Shown: positions 8,809-18,540 of the stretch, one piece after another | Layout: each line of letters starts with the position of its first letter | How positions within the stretch are numbered: the stretch's first letter is position 1 | Assembly: GCA_964630905.1 (NCBI GenBank) | Contig: CAZVWR010000007.1 | Coordinates: 26,938-90,937, forward strand | DNA: 64,000 nt | Direction: 5' to 3' | DNA from: JAGOEX01 sp964630905 | GTDB lineage: Bacteria > UBP6 > UBA1177 | The notes under the pieces: generated by a model | What the model saw: only the letters and a program-made list of their open reading frames with translations | The model's database searches: none | Told to the model about the DNA's origin: nothing | Made by a program: the position numbers and the translations under genes

Positions 8809-11800
8809 TCAGACCTTTCTTAGATGATGTTTCCTTAAGAATGAATCAACTGCTGAATACATGCAGGGTATAAGTATAAGTGTTACAAGTGTTGAGAATG
8901 TGAGTCCGAAAACAACAGCAACTCCCATGGGGTTGAATATTTCGTGAGCTTCTCCGCTCATCAATGTAAGAGGTATCATTCCGAAAATAGTTGTCAGAGC
9001 TGTCATCAGAATCGGTCGCAACCTTCTTGATCCTGAATATATCAACGCCTCGTCAGTTGAAATTTTGAGATTTTCCTTCTGGATCTTTGTATAATCAATA
9101 AGAACTATGGCATTGTTTACAACTACTCCGACAAGAATTATCATTCCTAAGAATGCAGGAACAGACAGTGTGTGTCCGGTGATAAGAAGTCCCATCAAAA
9201 CTCCGCTGATGGCAAAAGGTATTGAAAAGATTATGACAAAAGGATCGACAAAAGATTCAAACTGCGCCGCCATAACAAGATAAACGAGGATTATTCCAAG
9301 AAGGAGAAGTTTTACAAGATCAACAGTTGTCTCTTTCTGATCTTTTAAACTGCCTCCGTAGATGATTTCAATATCAGTCGGTATTTCTGCATTTTTAAGT
9401 GCTTTCTCGACCTCAACGCCTACTTTTCCTATTGCAGTGTTATCGGTGAGCCGTGCTCCTACGGTTACTATCCTTTCACGGTTCTGTCTGTTTACTGCCA
9501 GTGCTGTCAGTCCTTCTTTCACTTCTGCCACATCTTTCAGCTTAACAGTGGTTCCGTACATCGTTTTCAATTGAAGTTCCTTGAGCTGTTCAAGGTTTGA
9601 TCGATCTGATTTTTTATATTTTACCATTATTTCAAATTCATCACCGTCCTTTCTGTAAACCGATGCAGTGTCACCGTAAAAAGCACTTCTTACGGCTGAT
9701 GCTATCATTGCCGTTTTCAAACCGACCTGACTTGCCCTTATGCGGTCTATTTTTACCTCGATCTCAGGTTTCAGCGAATCAGCATCGTTGGATATATCGC
9801 TAAGACCTTCAATTTTCTCAAGTTCTCTTTGAAATCTTTCAGCGGCGGCGGCCGATTTCTTAAAATCCTTGTTGGCAAATTTTACAGTAACCGGTTTTTC
9901 ATTGCTTCCGGTGAGACCTCCTGAAGATGTCTTGATATCCATTCTTTCTATACCGGGGACTTCTTTTATAACCCTTGCCCTTATTTTATTGACATAATAT
10001 TTTACGCTGACTTCTCTAAAATTCTGGGAAATAAGCTTGGCTCCGGTAGTTCCGCTGTTTGTGTCCTGAACTTTTTGTGAAAAGCCGGAACTGTCCGGTC
10101 CGCCACGCATAAAAGTTCTCAGAAGGTATTTTGCCGGTACTTCCTCTCTGATTATTCTTTCGATGTGCTGTCCAGTCTCCATAGTCTTATCAACTTTTGT
10201 TCCCAGGGGAAGTTCATATTCAACCTGTATCATTCCTTCATCACCTTCAGGAATGAAGTCAAGACCTATGAATGGTATAAGTATAAGCGAAACAAAAAAG
10301 ATCATCATGGCAGAAAAAATTGTTTTCTTCTGATGTTTCAGTGTTAATTGAATAATTGAGGTATAACCTGATTCTATTGTATAGAGAAATCTTTCACCAA
10401 TGCGGAAAAACCAGTTATCATGTTTTTTATCTTTTTCAAGCGTAAGGATCCTTGAACTAACCATCGGCGTTAAAAGCATTGCGGCAAGCAGAGATGCTGA
10501 AAGGGTAAGGATGACAACCCCTGCAAGCTGTCCGAAAAGGATGCCGACAAGCCCTGATATGAAGAAAAGGGGTGCAAATATTACAATGGTCGTGAGTGTC
10601 GAAGCAAGGATAGCTCCGCCAACTTCAACCGTTCCGTCAACGGCAGAATCGACCTTGCTTTTTCCACTCTCAAGATGTCTGGTAATGTTGTCAAGAACGA
10701 CGATCGAGTTATCGACAACCATCCCTATGGCAAGTGAAAGGGACATCAGCGAAACCATATTGAGCGTATATCCGAATCCGTAGAGGAATGCGAAAGCAAT
10801 TATGAGCGATGCCGGTATGGAAAGGAGTACTATAAAGCTGGAACGGAATCTCCGCAAGAAGAAAACAACTACAAGGATTACAAAAAAACCTGCTGTAAAA
10901 ACAGAATCGGAAAGATTGCCAACCATGTTAACAATGAAATCGGATGTATCAAGCAATACATCGACTTCAAATCCATCTGGAAGCCGGGGTGTTATCTCTT
11001 TAATTTTTTCTTTGACTGATTCAGCGATGGCAACAGTATTGGCACCTGATTGTTTCTGTACCATAAGAAATGCCATATACTCACCGTTTTTCAAGCCGAA
11101 CTGCCTGCTGTCTTCACTTCCCCAGAAAACCCGTGCAACATCTTTTATCCGTATCAATCCTGAAGGTGTGCTTGCAACGATCGTTTCAGCAACTTCGTCT
11201 ATATTGCTGTATTCTCCCGGAACTCTGATCGTATAGTCAAAATCACCGATCTCGATGTTGCCTGCGGGGAGAGATATGTTTTCAGCTCTGACGGTGTTAG
11301 TTATATCTGAAACCGATAGATTAAGCCCTGCCAGACGCTGTTTGTCTGCGGAAATAATGATCTTTTTTTCCATTTGATTGAAGTTCATAACAGAACCGAC
11401 CCCTGGGATTCTTTTTATCGGATCGGTAAGTGTGTCTTCGATCTCTTCCGTTTTAAATCTGATATCCTCTTTTTTTGAAGTTACTGAAAGAAACATTATC
11501 GGCATCATACTGGTATCAAATTTGAATATCAGCGGATCTTCTGCATCGTCAGGAAGAAATCCTTTTGCAAGATTCAGAATGTCTCTTATATCATTTGTCG
11601 CCTCACTAAGATCTGTACCGTATTCGAACTCGCATGTGACAGTTGAGACATTTTCCATTGAACGGCTGTAAATGTTTTTCATTCCGGATGTTGATGAAAG
11701 GGCGGATTCAACAACTTTTGTTATTTTTTCTTCGACTTCCTCAGAACCAGCACCTTTGTATACAGTAATAACTGAAATATACGGGGCCTCAATTTCAGGC

Positions 11801-11910
11801 ATAAGATCAATGGGAAGGTCGAAAAGGGAATATATTCCGAAAAGTCCCATTATTATAAATATAACAGAGACCATTACGGGTCTTTTGACTGCAAATTTCG
11901 GGAAATTCAT
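8809..11910 (-). CDS. RND efflux transporter, AcrB/HAE1-like inner-membrane pump
   Basis: A 1033-residue RND permease with the expected 12-helix, two-large-loop organisation. The N-terminus (FPKFAVKRPVMVSVIFIIMG) is typical of the family. The TM4 proton-relay region reads GMVVDNSIVVLDN, i.e. one of the two AcrB aspartates is replaced by Asn, a common variant outside Enterobacteria. It is last in the operon tolC-tetR-MFP-RND, 8 bases after the MFP gene. It exports drugs, detergents or lipophilic metabolites across both membranes with its partners. Substrate cannot be read from the sequence. Confidence 0.93.
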   Translation of the reverse strand: MNFPKFAVKRPVMVSVIFIIMGLFGIYSLFDLPIDLMPEIEAPYISVITVYKGAGSEEVEEKITKVVESALSSTSGMKNIYSRSMENVSTVTCEFEYGTDLSEATNDIRDILNLAKGFLPDDAEDPLIFKFDTSMMPIMFLSVTSKKEDIRFKTEEIEDTLTDPIKRIPGVGSVMNFNQMEKKIIISADKQRLAGLNLSVSDITNTVRAENISLPAGNIEIGDFDYTIRVPGEYSNIDEVAETIVASTPSGLIRIKDVARVFWGSEDSRQFGLKNGEYMAFLMVQKQSGANTVAIAESVKEKIKEITPRLPDGFEVDVLLDTSDFIVNMVGNLSDSVFTAGFFVILVVVFFLRRFRSSFIVLLSIPASLIIAFAFLYGFGYTLNMVSLMSLSLAIGMVVDNSIVVLDNITRHLESGKSKVDSAVDGTVEVGGAILASTLTTIVIFAPLFFISGLVGILFGQLAGVVILTLSASLLAAMLLTPMVSSRILTLEKDKKHDNWFFRIGERFLYTIESGYTSIIQLTLKHQKKTIFSAMMIFFVSLILIPFIGLDFIPEGDEGMIQVEYELPLGTKVDKTMETGQHIERIIREEVPAKYLLRTFMRGGPDSSGFSQKVQDTNSGTTGAKLISQNFREVSVKYYVNKIRARVIKEVPGIERMDIKTSSGGLTGSNEKPVTVKFANKDFKKSAAAAERFQRELEKIEGLSDISNDADSLKPEIEVKIDRIRASQVGLKTAMIASAVRSAFYGDTASVYRKDGDEFEIMVKYKKSDRSNLEQLKELQLKTMYGTTVKLKDVAEVKEGLTALAVNRQNRERIVTVGARLTDNTAIGKVGVEVEKALKNAEIPTDIEIIYGGSLKDQKETTVDLVKLLLLGIILVYLVMAAQFESFVDPFVIIFSIPFAISGVLMGLLITGHTLSVPAFLGMIILVGVVVNNAIVLIDYTKIQKENLKISTDEALIYSGSRRLRPILMTALTTIFGMIPLTLMSGEAHEIFNPMGVAVVFGLTFSTLVTLILIPCMYSAVDSFLRKHHLRKV

Positions 11911-11918
11911 AGGTCACC

Positions 11919-13067
11919 TCACTTTTTCAGATCTTGAGATTCAACAACAGTTACCTTCTGACCTTCTTCAAGTCGTCTTCCTCCTCCGACAACGATGTCT
12001 TCATTGCCTTCAAGACCGCTTTCAATAATTACATATCCTTCAACATTTCCCCCCATGAATATTTCTTTGGTGAAAACTCTTTCCGCCTCATTTTTTACAT
12101 AAACGACACCCGCTTCGTTATCTCTTGTAAATACGGCATTTCTCGGAATAACGAGATATTCCTTTTCCGGGAAGGTAAAATTAACTCTTACTGTCATTCC
12201 GGGCTTGAATTTCATAGCGGAGTTATCGATCATCAGCTCTATTTTGACGCTCTTAGTCGTAGGATCAACTTTGCTGTTGATTAAAGTTACTTTTGCTTCG
12301 ACAGGATTATCAGGAAAGGCATCGAATGTAATTTTTGCAACGGTCTCTTTTGTAATTGAGCCGATCTCGAGTTCACTTATGAATATGTTGACTTTAAGTT
12401 TGTCGCTCTGGACTATCTCGAACATCGGTCTGGGGCTTGCAGGAGATGCCATTTCACCGATCTCACCGTTTCGTGCTGCGACAAAACCGGAAAAAGGGGC
12501 GACTATGGATGTGTAATTCAACTGTCTAAGATTTCCTTCGAGAGCTGAAGCCGCCATATTTTTCTGAGCTTTTGCCGCTGCAAGTCCGGCCGCAGTCTGC
12601 TTATATCCGCTCTCAACCTGTTCGTAGTCACTTGCAGATATTGAGCCGCTTTCTTTAAGTGCCTGAAATCGCTCATAATCTGCGCTTATCTTTGAGTATG
12701 CCGCTTCCGCCTGCATTACGCCTGCTTCGGCTGCTTCAAGCTGGGCACGCGATGCCTGCACTCCGACAGCATAATCACTGTCATCAAGTTTTGCCATGAG
12801 CTGACCCTCTTTTACAGCATCTCCTTCTTTTACATGGAATTTTAATATTGTCGCTGCAACTTTCGGATTGATGTATGCTGATTTATATGCAACAGCGGTT
12901 GCAGCAGTATCAAAGGAACGGCTGAATTTTTTCATTTCCGGTTTTGTTATAGTAACGGCCTGAGACAGAGCGGTGCTGTCTTCAAGGCCGTTCTTTGAGC
13001 ACGAAACTGAAATCATTGTTGAAACAAAAATAATTACTGCAATGGTCAGAAAGTGTTTAGTTTTCAT
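11919..13067 (-). CDS. RND efflux periplasmic adaptor (membrane fusion protein)
   Basis: A 382-residue HlyD/AcrA-type adaptor. The signal peptide ends in a lipobox (SVSC, near residue 23), so it is anchored as a lipoprotein. The lipoyl-like half-motif with KEGDAVKEGQLMAKLDDSDY is followed by an alanine-rich coiled hairpin (about 100-180), then the second lipoyl half and beta-barrel. It bridges the RND pump and the TolC channel. It lies 15 bases after tetR and 8 before the pump gene on the same strand. Confidence 0.92.
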   Translation of the reverse strand: MKTKHFLTIAVIIFVSTMISVSCSKNGLEDSTALSQAVTITKPEMKKFSRSFDTAATAVAYKSAYINPKVAATILKFHVKEGDAVKEGQLMAKLDDSDYAVGVQASRAQLEAAEAGVMQAEAAYSKISADYERFQALKESGSISASDYEQVESGYKQTAAGLAAAKAQKNMAASALEGNLRQLNYTSIVAPFSGFVAARNGEIGEMASPASPRPMFEIVQSDKLKVNIFISELEIGSITKETVAKITFDAFPDNPVEAKVTLINSKVDPTTKSVKIELMIDNSAMKFKPGMTVRVNFTFPEKEYLVIPRNAVFTRDNEAGVVYVKNEAERVFTKEIFMGGNVEGYVIIESGLEGNEDIVVGGGRRLEEGQKVTVVESQDLKK

Positions 13068-13082
13068 TGTATTCTCCGGTTA

Positions 13083-13757
13083 TCAGTTAAACAATCTGGT
13101 GTTTAATTTGTCAATGCCGCCCATCAGGAATTCAAAAATGTCCTGATTGTGAATATTGTCAAGACGCCACGGGAAATCGGAAATGATCGAATATGAAGAC
13201 AGTGCCTGTGCCTGTTTTGTTATGTTACAGGACATTGTGACAAATGAATGAAGGAATCCTACGAACATAAGGGTTATTTTCTTTGTTTTTTCATCTTCGG
13301 GATCTTTACCGATGTAATCTGCTATCACGCCGTTAAGCCAGCTCAGCTCGGAATCCCGGTGGCTCATTATTTTTTTTGCTATATCAGGTGAATTGAACAT
13401 GTATTTCTGGATCTCAAGAAAAACCTCTGTTGATATTTCCATCAGAGGTTTAAACTCTTCATACCCGCCGAAAAACACTTTGAACTGAAAATCGCAGTAG
13501 ATAAAAAGGATGTCTTTCGGTGATTTGGCTTTTTCAATGAGAGGAACGAGTTTTTCCTGAATCTTTTTATTAAAATGTTCAAAGCCCTCTATTAAAAGCG
13601 CTTCCTTGGATTCAAAATAATAATAAAGCGCTGATTTCGTAAGACCCGATTTTTCAGCGACATCGTTCAGCGTCACTCTGTTTATTCCGTGCTGCTGGAT
13701 AAGCGACACGAAGTTCATGATGATCATTTCCTTTTTTTCTTCACTTGTTCTGGCCAT
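13083..13757 (-). CDS. TetR/AcrR-family transcriptional regulator
   Basis: A 224-residue TetR-type repressor. The N-terminal helix-turn-helix is clear (VTLNDVAEKSGLTKSALYYYF, about residues 24-44), followed by a helical ligand-binding domain. Unusually for efflux regulators it is not divergently transcribed but lies second in the efflux operon. Its ATG overlaps the tolC stop by one base, and the ribosome site GGAGGTG is inside the end of tolC. It probably represses its own operon; a palindrome at 15104-15117 in the leader is the candidate operator. Confidence 0.92.
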   Translation of the reverse strand: MARTSEEKKEMIIMNFVSLIQQHGINRVTLNDVAEKSGLTKSALYYYFESKEALLIEGFEHFNKKIQEKLVPLIEKAKSPKDILFIYCDFQFKVFFGGYEEFKPLMEISTEVFLEIQKYMFNSPDIAKKIMSHRDSELSWLNGVIADYIGKDPEDEKTKKITLMFVGFLHSFVTMSCNITKQAQALSSYSIISDFPWRLDNIHNQDIFEFLMGGIDKLNTRLFN

Positions 13758-15085
13758 TATTCACCTCCTGAAACGATCGTCTGATAGTCAACTCCGACAG
13801 TTATCGCAAGCCGGTTAAGCGCAACCAGATGCTCATACATTGAAGTAAGCAGTTTGAGCTTTGCCGATCTGAGCGATATTGATGCATCAAGCAGGTCGGT
13901 CTCGGTGGTCATTTTCTCACGGTACTTATCTTCCTCAATTCTTAAATTTTCAGTTGCTGAAGCGATCTCCCGTTTTGCAACTTCAATCGCCTGATATTTG
14001 GTTTCGACATCATTTTCAAGCTGAATGAGCTGAAGTCCGAGCATCTTTTTCGTGTTAATGTTGTCAAGATCGGTTTTCAGCCGCTCTTTTTTTGCTTTGT
14101 AGTATTCAAAACCGGCCTTACCCCAGTCAAAACCGACATTCCAGCTCAACGATCCGCCTATGAACATCGTCATTGCGGGCTGGAACTGAGAATCATCCCA
14201 TGTCTTTTTAAAACCGCCTGCAATGGCGAGTGTAGGGATGAACGGCTGTGCGGACATCCACTCCATGTGCTTAGCTATCTTAGAGCTTTTTTCGATCATT
14301 TTCAGTTCGATTCTGTTGTTAATCATCATATTCTCAAGCTCTGATGCAGTTGATGACAATGCGGCTTCAACCGGCTTAACGGTTTTGAGAGTAAAAGAAT
14401 CAACCGGCATGTTCATAAATATTGAGAGATTCTTCTTTATGAGATCAAGATTTCCTTCAACTATCTGAATTTGCTGGTCAAGTCGTGCTATCTCGATATC
14501 TATTTTAAGAACCGCTCTTTTATCACTTAATCCCGCATTGACGAAATTTGAGGCCTGATTGTAATATCTTTTAAGTTGTTCCTTAGTTTCGGAAAGAAGT
14601 TTATTAGATTCGGAAAGCATCTGATAGTTGTAATACAGGTTCATGACTTCAAGTTTTATCTGTTCAATGGAAAGTTCTTTCTGAAGGTTTGATATGTCAT
14701 GCCCGATGTCTGCCGCCTTGTATCCGTTGAAAACACTCCAGAGAGGCGTTATCGGCTGAACGATAGTCATTCCCAAGGTCCTGCTTTTATCAGGGATGTC
14801 ACCGAATTCTACGACTCCCATCCCCATTGCAGTCAGATCCATTATCACCGGTTCCGGTTCAGGATCGAATTTGAGCCACTGATAGCTCGCTTCAAGTCTT
14901 GTCGTGGGGAGGAATGAGAATATTACAGCGTTTTTTCCTGCTTTAGCGGCTTCACTTCCCGCTTCAGCAGATTTGATCTTTTCGCTCTCTTTTACAGAAT
15001 TTTCAATACACTCATCAAGTGACAGTTCACTTGAAAAAATGAAGAAAGGGACAAAAAACAAAAAAGAAATCAATAATTTGCGCAT
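13757..15085 (-). CDS. TolC-family outer-membrane efflux channel
   Basis: A 442-residue outer-membrane efflux protein. I chose ATG 15085, preceded by GGAGG at a 9-base distance and giving a clean signal peptide (MRKLLISFLFFVPFFIFSS); the longer in-frame start at 15127 adds a non-signal extension. The mature part begins with LSLDECIENS, standard for TolC, and shows the duplicated long helices and short beta-barrel strands of the family. It is the first gene of the operon tolC-tetR-MFP-RND and would form the outer-membrane exit duct for the pump. Confidence 0.91.
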   Translation of the reverse strand: MRKLLISFLFFVPFFIFSSELSLDECIENSVKESEKIKSAEAGSEAAKAGKNAVIFSFLPTTRLEASYQWLKFDPEPEPVIMDLTAMGMGVVEFGDIPDKSRTLGMTIVQPITPLWSVFNGYKAADIGHDISNLQKELSIEQIKLEVMNLYYNYQMLSESNKLLSETKEQLKRYYNQASNFVNAGLSDKRAVLKIDIEIARLDQQIQIVEGNLDLIKKNLSIFMNMPVDSFTLKTVKPVEAALSSTASELENMMINNRIELKMIEKSSKIAKHMEWMSAQPFIPTLAIAGGFKKTWDDSQFQPAMTMFIGGSLSWNVGFDWGKAGFEYYKAKKERLKTDLDNINTKKMLGLQLIQLENDVETKYQAIEVAKREIASATENLRIEEDKYREKMTTETDLLDASISLRSAKLKLLTSMYEHLVALNRLAITVGVDYQTIVSGGE

Positions 15086-15103
15086 CACACTGAACCTCCA
15101 ACT

Positions 15104-15117
15104 TTCAAACATTTGAA
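15104..15117. promoter_or_regulatory. Palindrome, candidate TetR operator in tolC leader
   Basis: A perfect 6+6 inverted repeat, TTCAAA-CA-TTTGAA, 18 bases upstream of the tolC ATG and downstream of the predicted -10 box. Its position at the operon head and the presence of a TetR gene in the operon make it a reasonable operator. The binding role is inference; A+T-rich palindromes of this length can arise by chance. Confidence 0.45.
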
Positions 15118-15142
15118 CAAAAAACAAAAAAAGTCAAAAAGT

Positions 15143-15170
15143 TTTATATTCAAAATTCCAGAAATGTCAA
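15143..15170 (-). promoter_or_regulatory. Sigma-70-type promoter of the efflux operon
   Basis: On the minus strand a perfect -35 TTGACA (plus-strand 15165-15170) and a -10 TATAAA (15143-15148) are separated by 16 bases. Transcription would begin near 15136 and read into tolC, crossing the palindrome at 15104-15117. Confidence 0.7.
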
Positions 15171-15239
15171 GAGGAAAAATAATGAAAAAGCTGTTAATTT
15201 CTGATATGCTTGCAATGTTTTAATTTTTTTGAGGCTGTG

Positions 15240-15866
15240 ATGAAAGTAAATTCCATTTTTGATTCTCTGCAGGGTGAGGGGAGATTTCAGGGTTTTCCGA
15301 CGCAGTTTGTCCGTCTGTACGGCTGCAACTTAAATTGCAGTTACTGCGATGCCCAAAGTGCAGTCAGTGGAAACACATTTGATGAAATGTCAATAAATGA
15401 TGTTGCAGACATGATAATGAGATCAGATACTTATGACCTGTGTGTAACTGGCGGCGAACCGCTATGTCAGGAAAAAGAACTGGCTGAACTGCTTAAAAAT
15501 ATAAAAGGAAAAAGGATCTCGATTGAGACAAACGGTTCATTTGATGTTTCTGATCTGGGATCAGTGTTTCCCGATATTTATTTTTCAGTTGACTGGAAAA
15601 CCCCCTCTTCAGGAAGCACTGATTTTAATACGAAAAACATTGAATTTCTTAAAAATGGCAAAGGATGGATGAAATTTGTCATAGAAAATGAGAATGACTT
15701 TGAATTCGTTGCTGATAAACTGAAATATCTTGAAAATGTTGAAGTTTTCATAAGCCCTGTTTTTGAGAAAGGTCTTAAATTATTTGAAAAAACTGCAAAT
15801 TTTGTTAAACTTAACAGAAATTTAAGGATGCAGGTGCAGTTGCATAAGGTTTTAGGTATAGAGTGA
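15240..15866 (+). CDS. queE: 7-carboxy-7-deazaguanine synthase QueE (radical SAM)
   Basis: A 208-residue radical SAM enzyme that contracts carboxy-tetrahydropterin to 7-carboxy-7-deazaguanine in the queuosine/preQ0 pathway. The start ATG 15240 follows a GAGG site; upstream in-frame codons are not conserved. The N-terminal SIFDSLQGEG is diagnostic for QueE. Cys29, Cys33 and Cys36 (CNLNCSYC) bind the [4Fe-4S] cluster, and TGGEP (SAM binding) follows. No queC, queD or queF is adjacent. A queuosine-tRNA mannosyltransferase-like gene lies at 62137, so the cell probably makes queuosine. Confidence 0.88.
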   Translation: MKVNSIFDSLQGEGRFQGFPTQFVRLYGCNLNCSYCDAQSAVSGNTFDEMSINDVADMIMRSDTYDLCVTGGEPLCQEKELAELLKNIKGKRISIETNGSFDVSDLGSVFPDIYFSVDWKTPSSGSTDFNTKNIEFLKNGKGWMKFVIENENDFEFVADKLKYLENVEVFISPVFEKGLKLFEKTANFVKLNRNLRMQVQLHKVLGIE

Positions 15867-15874
15867 GGTGAGTT

Positions 15875-17533
15875 ATGAAAAAGATCTTTTTGATTTTAAG
15901 TGTTGTTGCGCTTATCTTTATTTCCTGCAACAGCAAGAAAAAGACAGTGCCGACGGATGGTGAAATTACGGATAATGATTCTGTTTTAGCAGATGACGAT
16001 GATTCCGGCACACTTCCTGATTCTGTTGAAAATGATGAAACCGGTGAAATAGATGATCAGACGGTTGAGCCGGACGATGAAGTTGATCAAGATGTCGTTG
16101 ATGAGGACCCTTATCCTTATCTTGAATGCGATATCGAAACAAAAAATTGCAGTGAAACAGATATCTGTCTGTTTGTGTGGGAGAAAGGAAAATATTACTG
16201 CCTTCCGTCCTGTGATCCTGAAGCGACTGAACCTTGTGAAGGTGAAAAGGTTTGCGAACCCGTTTTTGAGGAAACTAACTATGGTTGTTTCCCCCGTTTG
16301 AGAGTTTCAGGCAAGGTCTTTAACCTTGAATCTGAAATGTATGAAACTGTTGAAGGGGCTACGGTGGTAGGAATGTTTACTTCCGGAATATCAACAGACA
16401 CGATACTCACTGATTCTCTTGGCAACTATGAGTTTTTTGTAAGGATGTTAAGGAACAATATGGGGCTTCCTGTAACCAAAGAGGCTTTGACCCTTTCTGT
16501 TTCGGCGATGGGTTTTGAGCAGGTTCCGGGTATATTGAGACCGTCGCTTCCTATAACATTTGAGAATGTAAGCTGTTCTGATTCAATGTGTAATATTCAT
16601 TCGGGATTTCTTTCAATAGGTCTTTATCCGCTTGATGATTCGGTTTTAAGATACAAAATAAACGGAAAAATATCTGAAAAGAAGGGAGGAGTGCTTATAA
16701 TTGCCGAATTTGATTTTTCCCCGTGTCCTCTTGCCTATACTGATGAAAACGGTGAGTTCTCCATATTCAATGTTCCGGCAGGAGATTATTCTCTCAGAGC
16801 ATATGTGAAGGATAAAAATTACAGCACGGAAACAGTAACCGTGGTTGACAAGGATATTGACAATGTTGAGCTTGATCTTCTTGAAACATCTCTTTCAACA
16901 CTTAGCGGTTCGGTAAATATTGTCAACGCTCCGGGAGGATCGAAGACAAGCATTGTTCTTATTCCCGCTTCGACTTTCATTGAATCTTTTTCAAAAGGGA
17001 TACTTGCTCCGGGGCTCAGGGCACCTGATTACGGTATTGAACCGGATGTTTCAGGAAATTACACCATAACAGGAATTCCAGATGGAAAATATTATGTTCT
17101 TGCAGCGTTTGAGAACGATCTTCTTGTGAGAGATCCTGACCCGAACATCGCCGGAACGCAGATACTCAAAGTTCAGTTCCCTGCAGATGGCCCTGTTTAT
17201 GATATTTCAATAAGTAATTTCAAGGTGACAGAAGCAGTTAAGATAATTTTTCCGGGAGCTGAAGGACCTGAATTAATTAGCGAACCACCGCTTTTCCAGT
17301 GGGAACGGGATGCAAGTGCCACCAAATATATTGTGACCGTCTATACAGCACAGGGAACCGTACAATGGACAAAGGAAGTTCCTAAAACAGATGATGCAAT
17401 CATGAGTGTTCAGTATGACGGGCCGGCACTTAAAGGATTCTATCAGTGGATTGTCGTAAGTTACAAGAACACCGCACCCATCTCAATGTCTGAAGATCTT
17501 CTTGGAATCTTTTATACGAATATGCAGCATTAA
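15875..17533 (+). CDS. Surface lipoprotein with carboxypeptidase-regulatory-like domains
   Basis: A 552-residue secreted lipoprotein. The signal peptide ends at IFISC (Cys18), followed by about 50 residues rich in Asp, Glu, Ser and Thr. A Cys-rich module follows (C-x-IETKNC, CEGEKVC pattern, about residues 85-140), then two or three beta-sandwich repeats of the carboxypeptidase-regulatory type (GNYEFFV, GEFSIFNVPAGDYSLRAYV, GNYTITGIPDGKYYVLAAF). The C-terminus looks like a fibronectin-type module (PPLFQWERDASATKYIVTV). This build is common for surface proteins in Myxococcota-like genomes. Function unknown. It follows queE by 8 bases but looks functionally unrelated. Confidence 0.82.
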   Translation: MKKIFLILSVVALIFISCNSKKKTVPTDGEITDNDSVLADDDDSGTLPDSVENDETGEIDDQTVEPDDEVDQDVVDEDPYPYLECDIETKNCSETDICLFVWEKGKYYCLPSCDPEATEPCEGEKVCEPVFEETNYGCFPRLRVSGKVFNLESEMYETVEGATVVGMFTSGISTDTILTDSLGNYEFFVRMLRNNMGLPVTKEALTLSVSAMGFEQVPGILRPSLPITFENVSCSDSMCNIHSGFLSIGLYPLDDSVLRYKINGKISEKKGGVLIIAEFDFSPCPLAYTDENGEFSIFNVPAGDYSLRAYVKDKNYSTETVTVVDKDIDNVELDLLETSLSTLSGSVNIVNAPGGSKTSIVLIPASTFIESFSKGILAPGLRAPDYGIEPDVSGNYTITGIPDGKYYVLAAFENDLLVRDPDPNIAGTQILKVQFPADGPVYDISISNFKVTEAVKIIFPGAEGPELISEPPLFQWERDASATKYIVTVYTAQGTVQWTKEVPKTDDAIMSVQYDGPALKGFYQWIVVSYKNTAPISMSEDLLGIFYTNMQH

Positions 17534-17534
17534 A

Positions 17535-18536
17535 TCACTTCTTGATTTTAAAACTTTTTCCTGAAATAACAGGAACATACCGGTCAATAAATTTGCAGAC
17601 AGGAATGTATAAGAACAGGAGAGCAACGGCAACGAATATACTTGAAAAATTAAATACCGATGTCCTTGCAAATCCCGTCTTGCCGGCAAATGTCCGATAC
17701 CATGTAATAAGAAAATAATGTGTCCCTATTATAAAAATACTGTTTTGACCCCAAAGCCGGGCGATTGCGGATTTTCTGAACAGCCACGAAAAAGCAAACC
17801 AGCAAATACTTCCTGCAATTCCAGAAATAATAAAAAACCAGTACTTTTTCAGACTGAAAGTATACATGGATACTTTCGGATTAAGGATACAACCCGAAAC
17901 GATCCAAACCGGCAGCATTAATATAACTGTCCATACAATTGTTTCAAAAGAGCATCTTCTGGATATGTCGGCAATTACACTGCCTAATGAAAAGAACCCC
18001 AACGCAACCAAGGTTTTTTCAAAACCGAAAATCATCGGGATTTTAAATTTAAAGACAACATACCCGAGAACGAAAGAAATTGACGCCAACAAAAAACGAA
18101 AAAAAATGTTATATTTCGGAGCTTTGATCAGATGGTATATTAAAAGCACCTGAAACATTACAATAAAAAACCAGACAGGAGCGTTGTGTGGAACACGACC
18201 GTTTAAGAACGAGATCTTTTTAAGAATTTCAATCAGAGAAAGCTTGTCGTTTTGCAAAAGAAAGGGGACGGTCAGTAAAATGAAAAATATTGAAGGGACG
18301 ATCAACCTGAAAAATAAAGAATTAAAATATTTCCAGAAAGAAATTTTTACTTCGTGTGAAATAAACCCCGATAAAATCAAATACATGGGCATATGGAAAG
18401 AATATATTGCCTGATTTAAAGATCCCCATGTTCCGCTGTAAAGCATATGCCCGTATACAACAAGAAAAAGACCGAGACCCTTTGCGGTATCAACCCATTC
18501 GATATGTTTTTGTGATTCAGCGGCTGAAATTGTCAT
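17535..18536 (-). CDS. Acyltransferase 3 family membrane protein
   Basis: A 333-residue integral membrane acyltransferase with about ten hydrophobic helices. The N-terminal WVDTAKGLGLFLVVYGHM contains the family's catalytic His, and IYSFHMPMYLILSGF is the second signature segment. It resembles the OafA/fucose-4-O-acetylase group that O-acetylates cell-surface sugars. The acceptor is unknown. It ends one base from the convergent lipoprotein gene and starts 4 bases after the pckA stop, so it may be co-transcribed with pckA. Confidence 0.85.
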   Translation of the reverse strand: MTISAAESQKHIEWVDTAKGLGLFLVVYGHMLYSGTWGSLNQAIYSFHMPMYLILSGFISHEVKISFWKYFNSLFFRLIVPSIFFILLTVPFLLQNDKLSLIEILKKISFLNGRVPHNAPVWFFIVMFQVLLIYHLIKAPKYNIFFRFLLASISFVLGYVVFKFKIPMIFGFEKTLVALGFFSLGSVIADISRRCSFETIVWTVILMLPVWIVSGCILNPKVSMYTFSLKKYWFFIISGIAGSICWFAFSWLFRKSAIARLWGQNSIFIIGTHYFLITWYRTFAGKTGFARTSVFNFSSIFVAVALLFLYIPVCKFIDRYVPVISGKSFKIKK

Positions 18537-18540
18537 GATA

